64,000 nucleotides of DNA. Source: Flagellimonas marinaquae (GTDB taxonomy: Bacteria > Bacteroidota > Bacteroidia > Flavobacteriales > Flavobacteriaceae). How positions within the stretch are numbered: the first letter of the stretch is position 1; each line of letters begins with the position of its first letter. This document shows positions 42,418 through 50,943 of this stretch, in pieces. Both the position numbers and the translations under genes were made by a program. The stretch lies in assembly GCF_003992675.1 (NCBI RefSeq), contig NZ_RZMZ01000015.1:682001-746000 (forward strand). The letters are read 5' to 3'. Under the pieces are notes generated by a model. It had not been told where the DNA came from, searched no databases, and saw only the letters and a list, made by a program, of their open reading frames with translations.

Positions 42418-42545
42418 AGAGACTAGTGGTGCACCGTACAATACCCCTATCGAATTTATTTTTGAAGGCGTTCGGAATTAAATCGATGGAATGAGCTCTT
42501 AATTGAGTACACACCAAGGTGCGTTAGCCACTAGTTTCTTTTTTT
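42418..42545 (+). ncRNA. Candidate structured ncRNA of the two-RT system
   Basis: Directly after the second RT stop, AGAGACTAGTGG (42418-42429) pairs with CCACTAGTTTCT (42528-42539), a 12-bp stem with one G-U, followed by a six-T run, so the 3' end looks like a terminator. GCACC/GGTGC (42431-42435/42518-42522) extends the closing helix across an internal loop; AATTAA/TTAATT (42476-42481/42499-42504) gives an inner hairpin. ACACAC lies at 42509-42514 near the closing helix. No ORF or separate promoter is seen, so it is probably processed from the operon transcript. DRT3 systems require an ncRNA, and an ACACAC template is, from memory, reported for it. Confidence 0.7.
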
Positions 42546-42551
42546 AAATTC

Positions 42552-43172
42552 TCAAATTCCCCCAATCTCCTTCTTACTCAACCCCGTATACTTTTTAATG
42601 GTGTCCAAATCTATACCATCCTCTTTCATTTTTTTGGCAATATCCAATGCCTTCTCCTTTTCCGCCCGCTTCTTCTCTGTTTCTATTTTAAACTCCTCCA
42701 ATTCCTTTTTTTCGGGTCCAGTAATCTCAAAAAAGCCGCTTTTGCGCAATTGGTTCATGATCCCACGGTCCTCAAAACTGGTATAACTGGTTTCGGTGAT
42801 CACCAAATGGTCCAGCACTTCCACATGAATCAGTTTGCCCACTTTTAGCATGTGGTCGGTAAAGTTAAGGTCGGCATCGGTCACTTCGTGGGAGCCGCTG
42901 GGGTGGTTGTGCACCAAGATCAGCTTGCTGGCCAGTTTGTAGATCGCCATCCGGAACACATCCGGCGGGTCGGCATTCACCCGGTTACTGGCGCCAAGGC
43001 CAATGAGCTCCACAAACAAGATCTTGTTGTTCTGGTTGAGCCCCACCACCCAAAAGTGCTCCTGGTTGCGGCGAATCTTGTTTTCGCGCAACAAAACCTG
43101 CTGCATGATCGCATATATGTCCGCGGAGTTGAGCACCTTGATCTTTTGTTCTTTGGTAAGCCGTACGTTCAT
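42552..43172 (-). CDS. RadC-like JAB/MPN protein with Rpn-like C-terminal tail
   Basis: A 206-residue protein from ATG 43170-43172 (MNVRLTKEQKIK); the frame is open further upstream, but those codons overlap the divergent alcohol dehydrogenase 5' region. The JAMM metal motif is HNHPSG (88-93) with Asp101 and the upstream Glu55, with Thr98 in place of the usual Ser. After residue 145 a charged helix leads to ALDIAKKMKEDGIDLDTIKKYTGLSKKEI-type sequence, a tail normally found at the end of Rpn/PD-(D/E)XK recombination-promoting nucleases. No UvrC-like HhH domain. Such RadC-like proteins often accompany mobile or defence segments; it lies convergent to the RT system. Confidence 0.8.
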   Translation of the reverse strand: MNVRLTKEQKIKVLNSADIYAIMQQVLLRENKIRRNQEHFWVVGLNQNNKILFVELIGLGASNRVNADPPDVFRMAIYKLASKLILVHNHPSGSHEVTDADLNFTDHMLKVGKLIHVEVLDHLVITETSYTSFEDRGIMNQLRKSGFFEITGPEKKELEEFKIETEKKRAEKEKALDIAKKMKEDGIDLDTIKKYTGLSKKEIGGI

Positions 43173-43340
43173 GGTAGGTAAGTTATGTGTTGGGATGGGA
43201 AATTTAGGCGAAGCACGCCAATAATGCAAATGGCGCCACAAAAGAAAACGATGTGCCTGCCCATGGTTTCCCAAAAAAAGCAGTGCGCGCTGCCCCAAAG
43301 TTTCGTACATTTAAAAAAAACCACAACTAAAAACACACGT

Positions 43341-44396
43341 ATGGACACTATAGCCGTTAAGGCCTTTGGCACCCAGTCTGCCGAAGCCGACTTAAAACAA
43401 ATGCAGATCGACCGAAGAACGGTCCTCGAAAAGGACATTGAAATTGATATCCTCTACTGCGGGGTCTGCCATTCCGATCTTCATTTTGCCCGCAACGATT
43501 GGGGCATGACCCAATACCCAGTGGTTCCCGGCCACGAGATCGTAGGCAAGGTCACCCAAGTGGGTTCCAAGGTTTCCAAGCACCAAGTGGGCGATATTGT
43601 CGCCGTGGGCTGTTTGGTGGATTCGTGCCGCAGCTGCCAAAGTTGCAAAAACGATGAAGAACAGTACTGCCCCGAGTGGGTGGGCACCTACGGGGGCTTC
43701 GACAAGCATTTGAACAGCCCCACCCATGGAGGCTATTCCGAAAAAATTGTAGTGGACGAGGACTTTGTGCTCCGCGTTCCCAAAAATCTGGACCTAGCGG
43801 GTATCGCCCCCGTACTCTGTGCGGGCATCACCACCTGGTCCCCGTTGCGCCACTGGAAAGTGGGCAAAGGCAGCAAAGTGGCCGTAGTCGGTTTGGGCGG
43901 TTTGGGACACATGGCATTGAAATTGGCTTCGGCCTTGGGTGCCGAAGTGACCTTGTTTTCGCGATCTACCAATAAAATGGACGATGCCAAGGCATTGGGC
44001 GCGGACCATGTGGTCATTTCCACGGATGAAGCCCAAATGGAACAGGCCGCAGGCCAGTTCGATGTGATCATCGACACCGTACCCTACGAGCATGATCTTA
44101 ACCCTTACGTGGCCACCTTGGCTACCAACGGAACCTTGGTCGTAGTGGGCTATTTGGGACCATTGGATCCCATGCTGGTCACCGTCCCCATGATCATGGG
44201 CCGAAAAAGCGTGGCAGGTTCCTTGATCGGTGGCATTGCCGAAACCCAAGAATTGTTGGATTTCTGTGGCGAGCACAACATTACCTCGGATGTGGAAGTG
44301 ATCAACATCCAAGACATCAACACTGCCTACGAACGCATGCTCAAAAGCGATGTCAAATATCGTTTTGTCATCGATATGAAATCATTGAAGGAGTAG
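43341..44396 (+). CDS. Zinc-dependent alcohol dehydrogenase (NAD(P)-dependent, CAD/YahK-like)
   Basis: A 351-residue MDR alcohol dehydrogenase from ATG 43341. Catalytic zinc site CGVCHSDLH and GHEIVG; structural zinc cysteines in CRSCQSCKNDEEQYC; Rossmann motif VVGLGGLGHMALKLA; PGHE intact. It reduces aldehydes, typically with NADPH, in the cinnamyl-alcohol dehydrogenase subgroup; substrate range cannot be told. Ends at a bidirectional terminator with the convergent amidohydrolase gene. Confidence 0.94.
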   Translation: MDTIAVKAFGTQSAEADLKQMQIDRRTVLEKDIEIDILYCGVCHSDLHFARNDWGMTQYPVVPGHEIVGKVTQVGSKVSKHQVGDIVAVGCLVDSCRSCQSCKNDEEQYCPEWVGTYGGFDKHLNSPTHGGYSEKIVVDEDFVLRVPKNLDLAGIAPVLCAGITTWSPLRHWKVGKGSKVAVVGLGGLGHMALKLASALGAEVTLFSRSTNKMDDAKALGADHVVISTDEAQMEQAAGQFDVIIDTVPYEHDLNPYVATLATNGTLVVVGYLGPLDPMLVTVPMIMGRKSVAGSLIGGIAETQELLDFCGEHNITSDVEVINIQDINTAYERMLKSDVKYRFVIDMKSLKE

Positions 44397-44445
44397 TTGG
44401 CTTTACAAGACCAAATCAACTTGCTGGACAAGCCATTCTTCAAAT

Positions 44446-44487
44446 AAAAACCGCCCTTTGCAACTGGTTCGCAAAGGGCGGTTTTGG
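44446..44487. terminator. Bidirectional terminator
   Basis: AAAACCGCCCTTTGC-AACTGGTTC-GCAAAGGGCGGTTTT: a perfect 13-15 bp stem with A and T runs on both sides, serving the converging alcohol dehydrogenase (+) and amidohydrolase (-) genes. Confidence 0.92.
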
Positions 44488-44511
44488 TTTTGGGTAGGCA
44501 TTCGCCAGTGA

Positions 44512-47500
44512 TTACTTCTTCATCCCAGGCACGCCTTCTGGTTTTTTGGTCTGCCAAGAGAATGGAGCCGCTGCTTTTTCCACAGGAGCTACCTCGTTCA
44601 AGGTTTCGGCATCGTATACCTTTCCATTTTTGATCACATGGGTAAGGGTATTGGTGTTGCGGATGTCTTCCAACGGATTTTCGTCCATGATCAGGATATC
44701 GGCCAATTTACCTTCCTCAATACTGCCCAAATCTCCGTCCAAACCAAGGGCTTCGGCACCCAAAATCGTGGCGGTTTTTAAGGCGTCGATATTCTTCATA
44801 CCTCCACTAGCCACCGACCACAGTTCCCAATGGTAACCCAGTCCTTGCAACTGTCCATGGCTTCCCACGCCACCAATGCCATCGGCCTCTACCAAATCCT
44901 TCATAAACTCGGCGTGCTTTTGGAACACGTGCTCTTCGGGCATAAACCAGGCAGCCCTTCTGCGCGATTTCTGCGCCAACTCTTCGTAAGGCGTGAAATA
45001 TTGCAGTTTTTTGTCGTGGTACACATCCTCCGTGGCATAGTAGTAGTTCTCCGCCCATGGTCCGCCGTAAGACACCAAAAGGGTAGGGGTCACCGCCATT
45101 TTGGACTCGGCAACAGATTGCACCACATCCTTATATATGGGATATATGGGGAAAGAATGCTCGTGCCCCGGATAGCCGTCCAATAACTGGGTCATGTTAA
45201 GTTTAAAGTCCAATCCACCTTCGGTGGTGGGCATCAATTTCAATTCTTTGGCCGCCATGATCACCCATTGGCGCATTTGGCGATTACCCACCAGGTACAT
45301 TTTGATGCTCTTGGTGTTGTAATACTCGCTGTATTGCTTTAGCACATCTTTAGCGTGCTCCAACGATTTGAGTTTGTACGACCAGTAGCCAACACCGGGC
45401 CCGGTGCTATACACACGGGGGCCGTGCATCATACCGGCATCTACCATATCGGCATAGGTGAGCACGTCGGTGGTTGCCGTTTGTGGGTCGCGCGTAGTGG
45501 TGACGCCATAGGCCAAGTTAGCGGAATAGATCCAAATCTGATTTTTATGGATGCCCCAGTTGGGCCACATATGGGCATGGGTATCCACAAAGCCAGGGGT
45601 GATGGTCTTGCCGCTGGCATCGATTTCCACGGTGCCTTTGGGCATTTCCAAACTGCCTGAGGGTCCAACGCCTTTGATGCGGTTGTTCACGATGAGAATA
45701 TCGCCATTCTCGATGACCTCATCACCTTTCATGGTAATGATCCTAGCCCCTTTGAGCAATACACTGCCTTCGGGAATATCTTTGGCATAGTTAACCTTTA
45801 CCTTGATTTCATCCGCTTCAAAGACCTTTTCCTCTTCCTTGTCCTTTTTATCCTCGTCTTTATCCTTGTCTTCCTCCTTTTGCTTGTCCTTCAGCTCTTC
45901 CGCTTCTTTTTTGGCCAAAGCAACACTGTCGGCATAGGCTTTTGCAGCAGGAAGGTTATAGATAAAATGACTGGCTCCGAGCGACCAGTGTACATTTTTG
46001 CTATCGCTTCGCCAAGCAGGGAATTCACCACCCATTACGGTCAGTTTTTTGGCAGGGAAGGCCGCTTTGTCCGCATCCGCCACCGATATTTTTGGGGTCT
46101 GTCCAAATTTTGGGACGATTACCGTATAAATATCATTGTTGATTTTTGCCAAGGCGGTAGTGCCATCGGGTGATATTTCAATTTCTGATGGCGCCGACGA
46201 TTTATCCTCAGGCGCTTGATACTGTTCTGAACCAGGCAGGATATTGTGACCTCCATTGTGATCATGGAAGCCAAAGGAAGAAGAACCAAAGGTGGTGATG
46301 CCACTCAATTTCAAATGCTCTTTTTGATCGGTACCATCCCAACGAATGGACAACAAAGATTTATCCTTGCTCAGGTAAATCCGGTCATCTACCTTGGTAA
46401 AGTGTGGGTTGGAGCGTCCTTCCGCCTTGTCGATGATGGTGATTTTTCCACCCTCGGCCGGAATCCAGGCCAAATCCTCTTCCGCACCACTGGCCCTTGG
46501 ACCGATGGCATCACGGTACACCTGTGCCGAACCTTTGAGGAAAACAATCCTGTTGCTGTTGTACGACCAAGCAGGATTGCTGTAAATGGCAGCTTCATCC
46601 GTCAGTTTTTGAATACCACCGCGGCCATTGGCGCTCACTTTGTACAAATGTCCGCCATTCGTCTCCCACGTGGCAAACACGATATTTTTGCCATCGGGTG
46701 ACCAAGCAGGTTGCGCTTCGGTAAAGTCGTTTTTAGTAAGCCTTTTTGGGGTTCCATTGGGCAAATCCATTACGTAGAGCCTGTTCAGGGCCGTAAAGGC
46801 CAACTGACTGCCATCGGGCGAGGGCACACCATCACGGATTTGGGTGACCAAGGCTTCTGGTGTATCTTTGATTGGATATTTAAACTTGAGCTGTGGTCCC
46901 ATTTCCAAGTTCACATCCACTTCAAAAGGAATCTCGGAAGCGGAATTGGAAGCGATATCGACACTGTAAATTTTTCCACCGTAACTGGTCACCAGATTCT
47001 TGCTATCGGGTGTAAAAGCCATTGCTGGCAATACGCCTAAGGGAGCAATGGATTCCTGCTCATCACGCTGTACGGGGTAAGCCAACCAACGTTCGTCCCC
47101 GTTTTCCAGATTACGTAGCACCAATCCGGTTTCGGTTTCAAAACGGCTACCGTACACCAAATATTTACCGTTGGGCGATAGGGTGGGGGTAAACGCGGAG
47201 CCGTAGCGGGAGGTAATGGTCGCCAAATCGCCGTCTTCCATGTCGTAGGTACCCAATTGGTATTGTGGCAGCTGGGCGTTGTAGTTCCAGGCACGCATTC
47301 TTCGGGAGAAATAAATCAATTTTCCGTCGGGTGCGAATTCGGGATCTATGGTCTTTAGGTTTTCAGGCTCATCGATCAACTGGGCGCCACCGCCACCATC
47401 TTTATGGTACATGTGGAGTTTGATGTTCCTTCGACCACGGGCACCGACGATATATTCACCATCGGGACTCCAATCGGCCGAAAAGAAGTTCTGATTGTCG

Positions 47501-47904
47501 TCTTTCGTAATCTGCTTGGTTTCTTTGGAATCCAATTCCATGGTCCAAATGTTGTCCGAACCACTTTTATCGGAGATAAAAACGATGGATTTTCCATCGG
47601 GACTGAACCTCGGATGAACATCATATGCCATTCCTTCGGTAATGCGGGTTGCTTTGCCACCTTGAATAGGAAGGGTGTAGAGGTCGCCCATCATATCAAA
47701 TATAATGGTCTTTCCATCGGGGCTCACGTCAAGTGATAGCCAAGTCCCTTCCTTTGTAGTGAAGGTGACGGTACGTTCGGGTTCCAAGGGCAGCTCCTTG
47801 GTCGCTTTTTTGGTAGTGTCGGTCTCTTTTTCCCCGTTTTGTGCAAATGTGGGAGAGAGCCCCATAAACAGGGCCATGGCCCAGAGGCAATAGTTACGTT
47901 TCAT
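44512..47904 (-). CDS. Secreted TolB-like propeller fused to amidohydrolase, 1130 aa
   Basis: A secreted protein (signal cleavage after TFA, residue 21). Residues about 45-690 hold PD40/WD40-like propeller repeats (SPDGKTIIFDMMGD, FSPDGKSIVFISDKSG, DWSPDGEYIVGARG and so on) and a KDKDEDKKDKEEE-type charged linker follows (about 675-700). The C-terminal 420 residues are an amidohydrolase: entry strand GARIITMKGDEVIENGD, metal motif DTHAHMW (His776, His778), a likely bridging Lys near 868 (SIKMYL), and HEH at 914-916. It is predicted to hydrolyse a periplasmic peptide or amide; the propeller may position substrate. The length and fusion are typical of a known Bacteroidota family. Confidence 0.88.
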   Translation of the reverse strand: MKRNYCLWAMALFMGLSPTFAQNGEKETDTTKKATKELPLEPERTVTFTTKEGTWLSLDVSPDGKTIIFDMMGDLYTLPIQGGKATRITEGMAYDVHPRFSPDGKSIVFISDKSGSDNIWTMELDSKETKQITKDDNQNFFSADWSPDGEYIVGARGRRNIKLHMYHKDGGGGAQLIDEPENLKTIDPEFAPDGKLIYFSRRMRAWNYNAQLPQYQLGTYDMEDGDLATITSRYGSAFTPTLSPNGKYLVYGSRFETETGLVLRNLENGDERWLAYPVQRDEQESIAPLGVLPAMAFTPDSKNLVTSYGGKIYSVDIASNSASEIPFEVDVNLEMGPQLKFKYPIKDTPEALVTQIRDGVPSPDGSQLAFTALNRLYVMDLPNGTPKRLTKNDFTEAQPAWSPDGKNIVFATWETNGGHLYKVSANGRGGIQKLTDEAAIYSNPAWSYNSNRIVFLKGSAQVYRDAIGPRASGAEEDLAWIPAEGGKITIIDKAEGRSNPHFTKVDDRIYLSKDKSLLSIRWDGTDQKEHLKLSGITTFGSSSFGFHDHNGGHNILPGSEQYQAPEDKSSAPSEIEISPDGTTALAKINNDIYTVIVPKFGQTPKISVADADKAAFPAKKLTVMGGEFPAWRSDSKNVHWSLGASHFIYNLPAAKAYADSVALAKKEAEELKDKQKEEDKDKDEDKKDKEEEKVFEADEIKVKVNYAKDIPEGSVLLKGARIITMKGDEVIENGDILIVNNRIKGVGPSGSLEMPKGTVEIDASGKTITPGFVDTHAHMWPNWGIHKNQIWIYSANLAYGVTTTRDPQTATTDVLTYADMVDAGMMHGPRVYSTGPGVGYWSYKLKSLEHAKDVLKQYSEYYNTKSIKMYLVGNRQMRQWVIMAAKELKLMPTTEGGLDFKLNMTQLLDGYPGHEHSFPIYPIYKDVVQSVAESKMAVTPTLLVSYGGPWAENYYYATEDVYHDKKLQYFTPYEELAQKSRRRAAWFMPEEHVFQKHAEFMKDLVEADGIGGVGSHGQLQGLGYHWELWSVASGGMKNIDALKTATILGAEALGLDGDLGSIEEGKLADILIMDENPLEDIRNTNTLTHVIKNGKVYDAETLNEVAPVEKAAAPFSWQTKKPEGVPGMKK

Positions 47905-48146
47905 ATAGTCAGTTTATGCGTGATAATAGCTAACAAGGTATGAAAAAATGGTATAGGGATATTGTTTTTTTAGATGAGGGTTTACAGTGTTTCCGGTATA
48001 CATCGTTATCACATCGTAAATTGATTTGTCTCACTATTAAAAATTTCTAAATCAAAGTCCCGTATAGGCATGAATTTCATAAAACAAGGAATTTTGAAGT
48101 CCGTAGAGGTTGATTGGTTCGTAAATAATGGCAAATATCAACCTTC

Positions 48147-50078
48147 ATGATCCAGCCTTGTAAACAATGGCTTTTTTCGGTTTCTTTATGTTTTGGTTTT
48201 TCGCTCCTATGCTTTGGGCAGCAACCAAAAACCTTTGAGGGCCCACTTCAGATGGGCAACTACTCCGGACAAGCAGTTTATCAATACACGATTTCAGATT
48301 TGGACACCATTTTTAATGGTGATTTTTTATGGGAACAATCCAACTTGGAAACCTTGGTAGAAAATGAGGACACTTCCTTTCGCATTTCCGGTGCCTTTGA
48401 CCAAGGTAGGGCCAATGGCCCTTGGCAGTTTGAATTTGGCGAATACCAGACCAACAGTCAAAGTCAAGTAGTGGGCTACGAATACCGTGTTTTGGTGAGC
48501 GGTACCCAAGAAAAGGGAGAAGGGCTGCTGGTGGATGGAAAGCCCGACGGCAACTGGTCCTATACCATCAACCAGATCAAGGACTCCGAGATAGCAAAGA
48601 TTCCTTTTAAGAGCAGTATCGATTTTGATAAGGGCGTTCCCCAACGAAATTTTCAGATAGAAAATGACAGCAGCGTACTTGTGGGTAGGTTTTTACGGAA
48701 TGGTTTGGCTCACGATGAATGGTCTTACTACGGCACGGAGCGCGTGGAGGATATGGAAGATTGGTTTTTTGATGACGGGCTGCTTGTCAACATTCGTTTG
48801 ACCACTGACCAAGCTTCCAAGGAAATCCAAGTATTTGACACCAGCGCACCCAACTACAGAACCATTCCTTTAAACAAAGGTTTTATCGCTCTTCTTGAGG
48901 CTGTATTGCAAGAGCAACAGGCTAAAAGCGGTATTTCTGAACTATTGGACCAAAATCTGGACTACTATCAAAAAATCAATTCAGTTTTAGAGGGGTTGGG
49001 GTCCCATGGTTTCCAAATGGACGCCCAAGTAAAAGTCCCTTTTTATCCGCTGGATTCCCTTCAGCAAAAGACTTTGGAACAAATTAGCTCGGATTACAAA
49101 TTGGCTGCTGGACTCAGCCGTACCATTTTGCAGAACAGCCATTTGAATATTGTGAAGCGCACCGACCCAGAGGCTTTTTTCTACTATAATGTGGCTCAAA
49201 AAATAAGCACGGATTTTCTGGAGCCCTTACAAGCATTGGTCAGCTATCAGGAAAATGATATTGTGGCTTACCAGGAAATTCCGGTCATGTTTGAACGGTT
49301 ATGGCCCAACGGAAAACCGAATACGGAAATTACGGTAGCAGCCAACGAATCCGGGGAAATGCGAAGCTTTAGCCTGCCCAGCTCGGAAGAGTTTGGCTAC
49401 GAAGGCAACGATTTACTTTCCGTGGCCGCTTTGGCCACCTATGCCCGAATGAGCTTGGAGTACATCAAGGGGTCTTTGGCATCGAGGTTGACCAATGAGG
49501 AGCAATTGCAAATGCTCAATGGTCTCGAAGAGGAACTCATACAGCTCAACAATCTACTGGAGCGTGAGGTGGATTCTGTTTCAGGATTTACTATGGATTA
49601 TAGAAATGCGTTGGACAATCTTCAAAAGGTAGCGGACAGCTCTTTGACCACCTATGCCGATATGAAGAATCCCGACGAAAAATTGGCGTATGGCAATAGC
49701 GTCAAAACCTGTTTGATGGCATTGACCGACCTGGCCCAAACCCTGAAAAACATACCACAGCAGCAGGAAGCGATCAAAAAGGAATATACCAATGCCGTTT
49801 GGAACCCTTTTATGGCCAATGTGATGGCGGAACAGGTAAAAAAACGAATTACGGAAAGCTACGAGGAAGTTCTGATACCCTATTTTTTGAAGGCTACAGA
49901 TTCCTTGGAATGCCGGAACGTAAAGGAATTGAATGAACAGATCATACAGTCCCATAAAACCATTTTTGGCCTACGGAACAAGGACACCCGAAAATTGGAA
50001 CGTAAACTGCGAAGGGAAAAGCGGCCACTGGAGGTACTGCGACTTTTACAGGTAACATCAACCCCTAAAAACCAATAG
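48147..50078 (+). CDS. Secreted hypothetical protein with MORN-variant repeats, 643 aa
   Basis: Not a named family. After a signal peptide (about residues 1-24) the N-terminal 200 residues carry MORN-like repeats of the G-x-F/L-x(2)-G-x-x-NG-x-W type (GAFDQGRANGPWQF, GLLVDGKPDGNWSY, GRFLRNGLAHDEWSYYG). The remaining 440 residues are mainly helical with coiled-coil patterning and no membrane segment. First gene of a three-gene operon: a DUF2490 barrel protein starts 3 bp after it and a MORN membrane protein follows. The shared repeat type with the third gene suggests a common envelope structure. Confidence 0.75.
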   Translation: MIQPCKQWLFSVSLCFGFSLLCFGQQPKTFEGPLQMGNYSGQAVYQYTISDLDTIFNGDFLWEQSNLETLVENEDTSFRISGAFDQGRANGPWQFEFGEYQTNSQSQVVGYEYRVLVSGTQEKGEGLLVDGKPDGNWSYTINQIKDSEIAKIPFKSSIDFDKGVPQRNFQIENDSSVLVGRFLRNGLAHDEWSYYGTERVEDMEDWFFDDGLLVNIRLTTDQASKEIQVFDTSAPNYRTIPLNKGFIALLEAVLQEQQAKSGISELLDQNLDYYQKINSVLEGLGSHGFQMDAQVKVPFYPLDSLQQKTLEQISSDYKLAAGLSRTILQNSHLNIVKRTDPEAFFYYNVAQKISTDFLEPLQALVSYQENDIVAYQEIPVMFERLWPNGKPNTEITVAANESGEMRSFSLPSSEEFGYEGNDLLSVAALATYARMSLEYIKGSLASRLTNEEQLQMLNGLEEELIQLNNLLEREVDSVSGFTMDYRNALDNLQKVADSSLTTYADMKNPDEKLAYGNSVKTCLMALTDLAQTLKNIPQQQEAIKKEYTNAVWNPFMANVMAEQVKKRITESYEEVLIPYFLKATDSLECRNVKELNEQIIQSHKTIFGLRNKDTRKLERKLRREKRPLEVLRLLQVTSTPKNQ

Positions 50079-50080
50079 GC

Positions 50081-50911
50081 ATGGCAGTAGTCGGAAAGAG
50101 CCTCTTGGGGGTAGTGGTGGTATTGTTTTTGGTAGGTCCTGTTGGCCACGCCCAACAAGAAGAACCACAGGTGTTACCGGAAACCTCCCAGTACAAGCAG
50201 GCAAAGACCAAGGTTTGGTTCAATACCTACGGTAACATTAGAATAGGAAAACGTTTCTTTTGGGACGCACAGACGCATTTAAGGCTTGAGGAAACCAAAA
50301 ACACCTCGTTTTTTGGACAAGTTGGTCAAATCTACAATAGGCACGCCATCGGCTATATCTTCAACAAGAAGACCGATGTTCGATTGGGTGGGGTAGTGCG
50401 CATCAATTTTAACACGGACGAGGATTCGGAAGACCGAAATGTGGTTCCCGAATGGCGGATTTGGCACCAATACCAGTTTGCGATGCCTTTTTATTCGGCC
50501 ATGCTCTATCACCGCATTCGAATAGAGCACCGTTGGACCCAGGGCTTTGCCGAGAATAGCGAGTATATTTTCAGAAACCGCTGGCGGTATATGTTCCGGG
50601 CTAAAATTCCGCTCAACGATACCAAGTTGCAGCCCAAAACATGGTACGTTTCGCCGGAGGCCGAATTGATTATGCAGAGTGGAAAGGAAGTGGTGGCAAG
50701 CCCTATGGAGGATCTGCGATTGACCACTACCGTTGGTTACATTGTTACTCCCAGGTTGACCTTTGCTGCCGGGGTGATGTACTCCCAAGGTCAGGAAAGG
50801 CTTAATGGTGGATTTTACCAGCAGGGTTGGACATTGCGCTTCCATATGTATTTTTCCCCCGACTTTAGAAGGGTAAAAAATAAGTTGCCCGACGTCCATT
50901 TAACCGATTGA
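50081..50911 (+). CDS. DUF2490 outer-membrane-like protein
   Basis: A 276-residue DUF2490 protein: signal peptide to about HAQ, then alternating strands with WFNTYGNIRIGKRFFWDAQ and the hallmark YSAMLYHRIRIEHRW, and a C-terminal LRFHMYFSPDFRRV block. DUF2490 proteins are predicted beta barrels of the outer membrane with unknown function. It begins 3 bp after the first gene of this operon. Confidence 0.85.
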   Translation: MAVVGKSLLGVVVVLFLVGPVGHAQQEEPQVLPETSQYKQAKTKVWFNTYGNIRIGKRFFWDAQTHLRLEETKNTSFFGQVGQIYNRHAIGYIFNKKTDVRLGGVVRINFNTDEDSEDRNVVPEWRIWHQYQFAMPFYSAMLYHRIRIEHRWTQGFAENSEYIFRNRWRYMFRAKIPLNDTKLQPKTWYVSPEAELIMQSGKEVVASPMEDLRLTTTVGYIVTPRLTFAAGVMYSQGQERLNGGFYQQGWTLRFHMYFSPDFRRVKNKLPDVHLTD

Positions 50912-50943
50912 TACGTACCTATTAACGAACCATGTGATTGAAA

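Noticed and set aside
39176..42545. Group II intron or retron interpretation of the RT genes
   Set aside because: No maturase/endonuclease domain or intron ribozyme domain V is seen, and a retron would have one RT with an msr-msd; two distinct RTs with a 3' structured RNA fit DRT3 better.
42421..42545. Simple terminator for the RT operon
   Set aside because: The stem spans about 120 nt with other internal pairs and a conserved-looking ACACAC; a plain terminator would have a short loop.
44446..44487. Regulatory RNA or riboswitch between the alcohol dehydrogenase and amidohydrolase genes
   Set aside because: It is a perfect hairpin flanked by A and T runs between converging genes, hence a bidirectional terminator.
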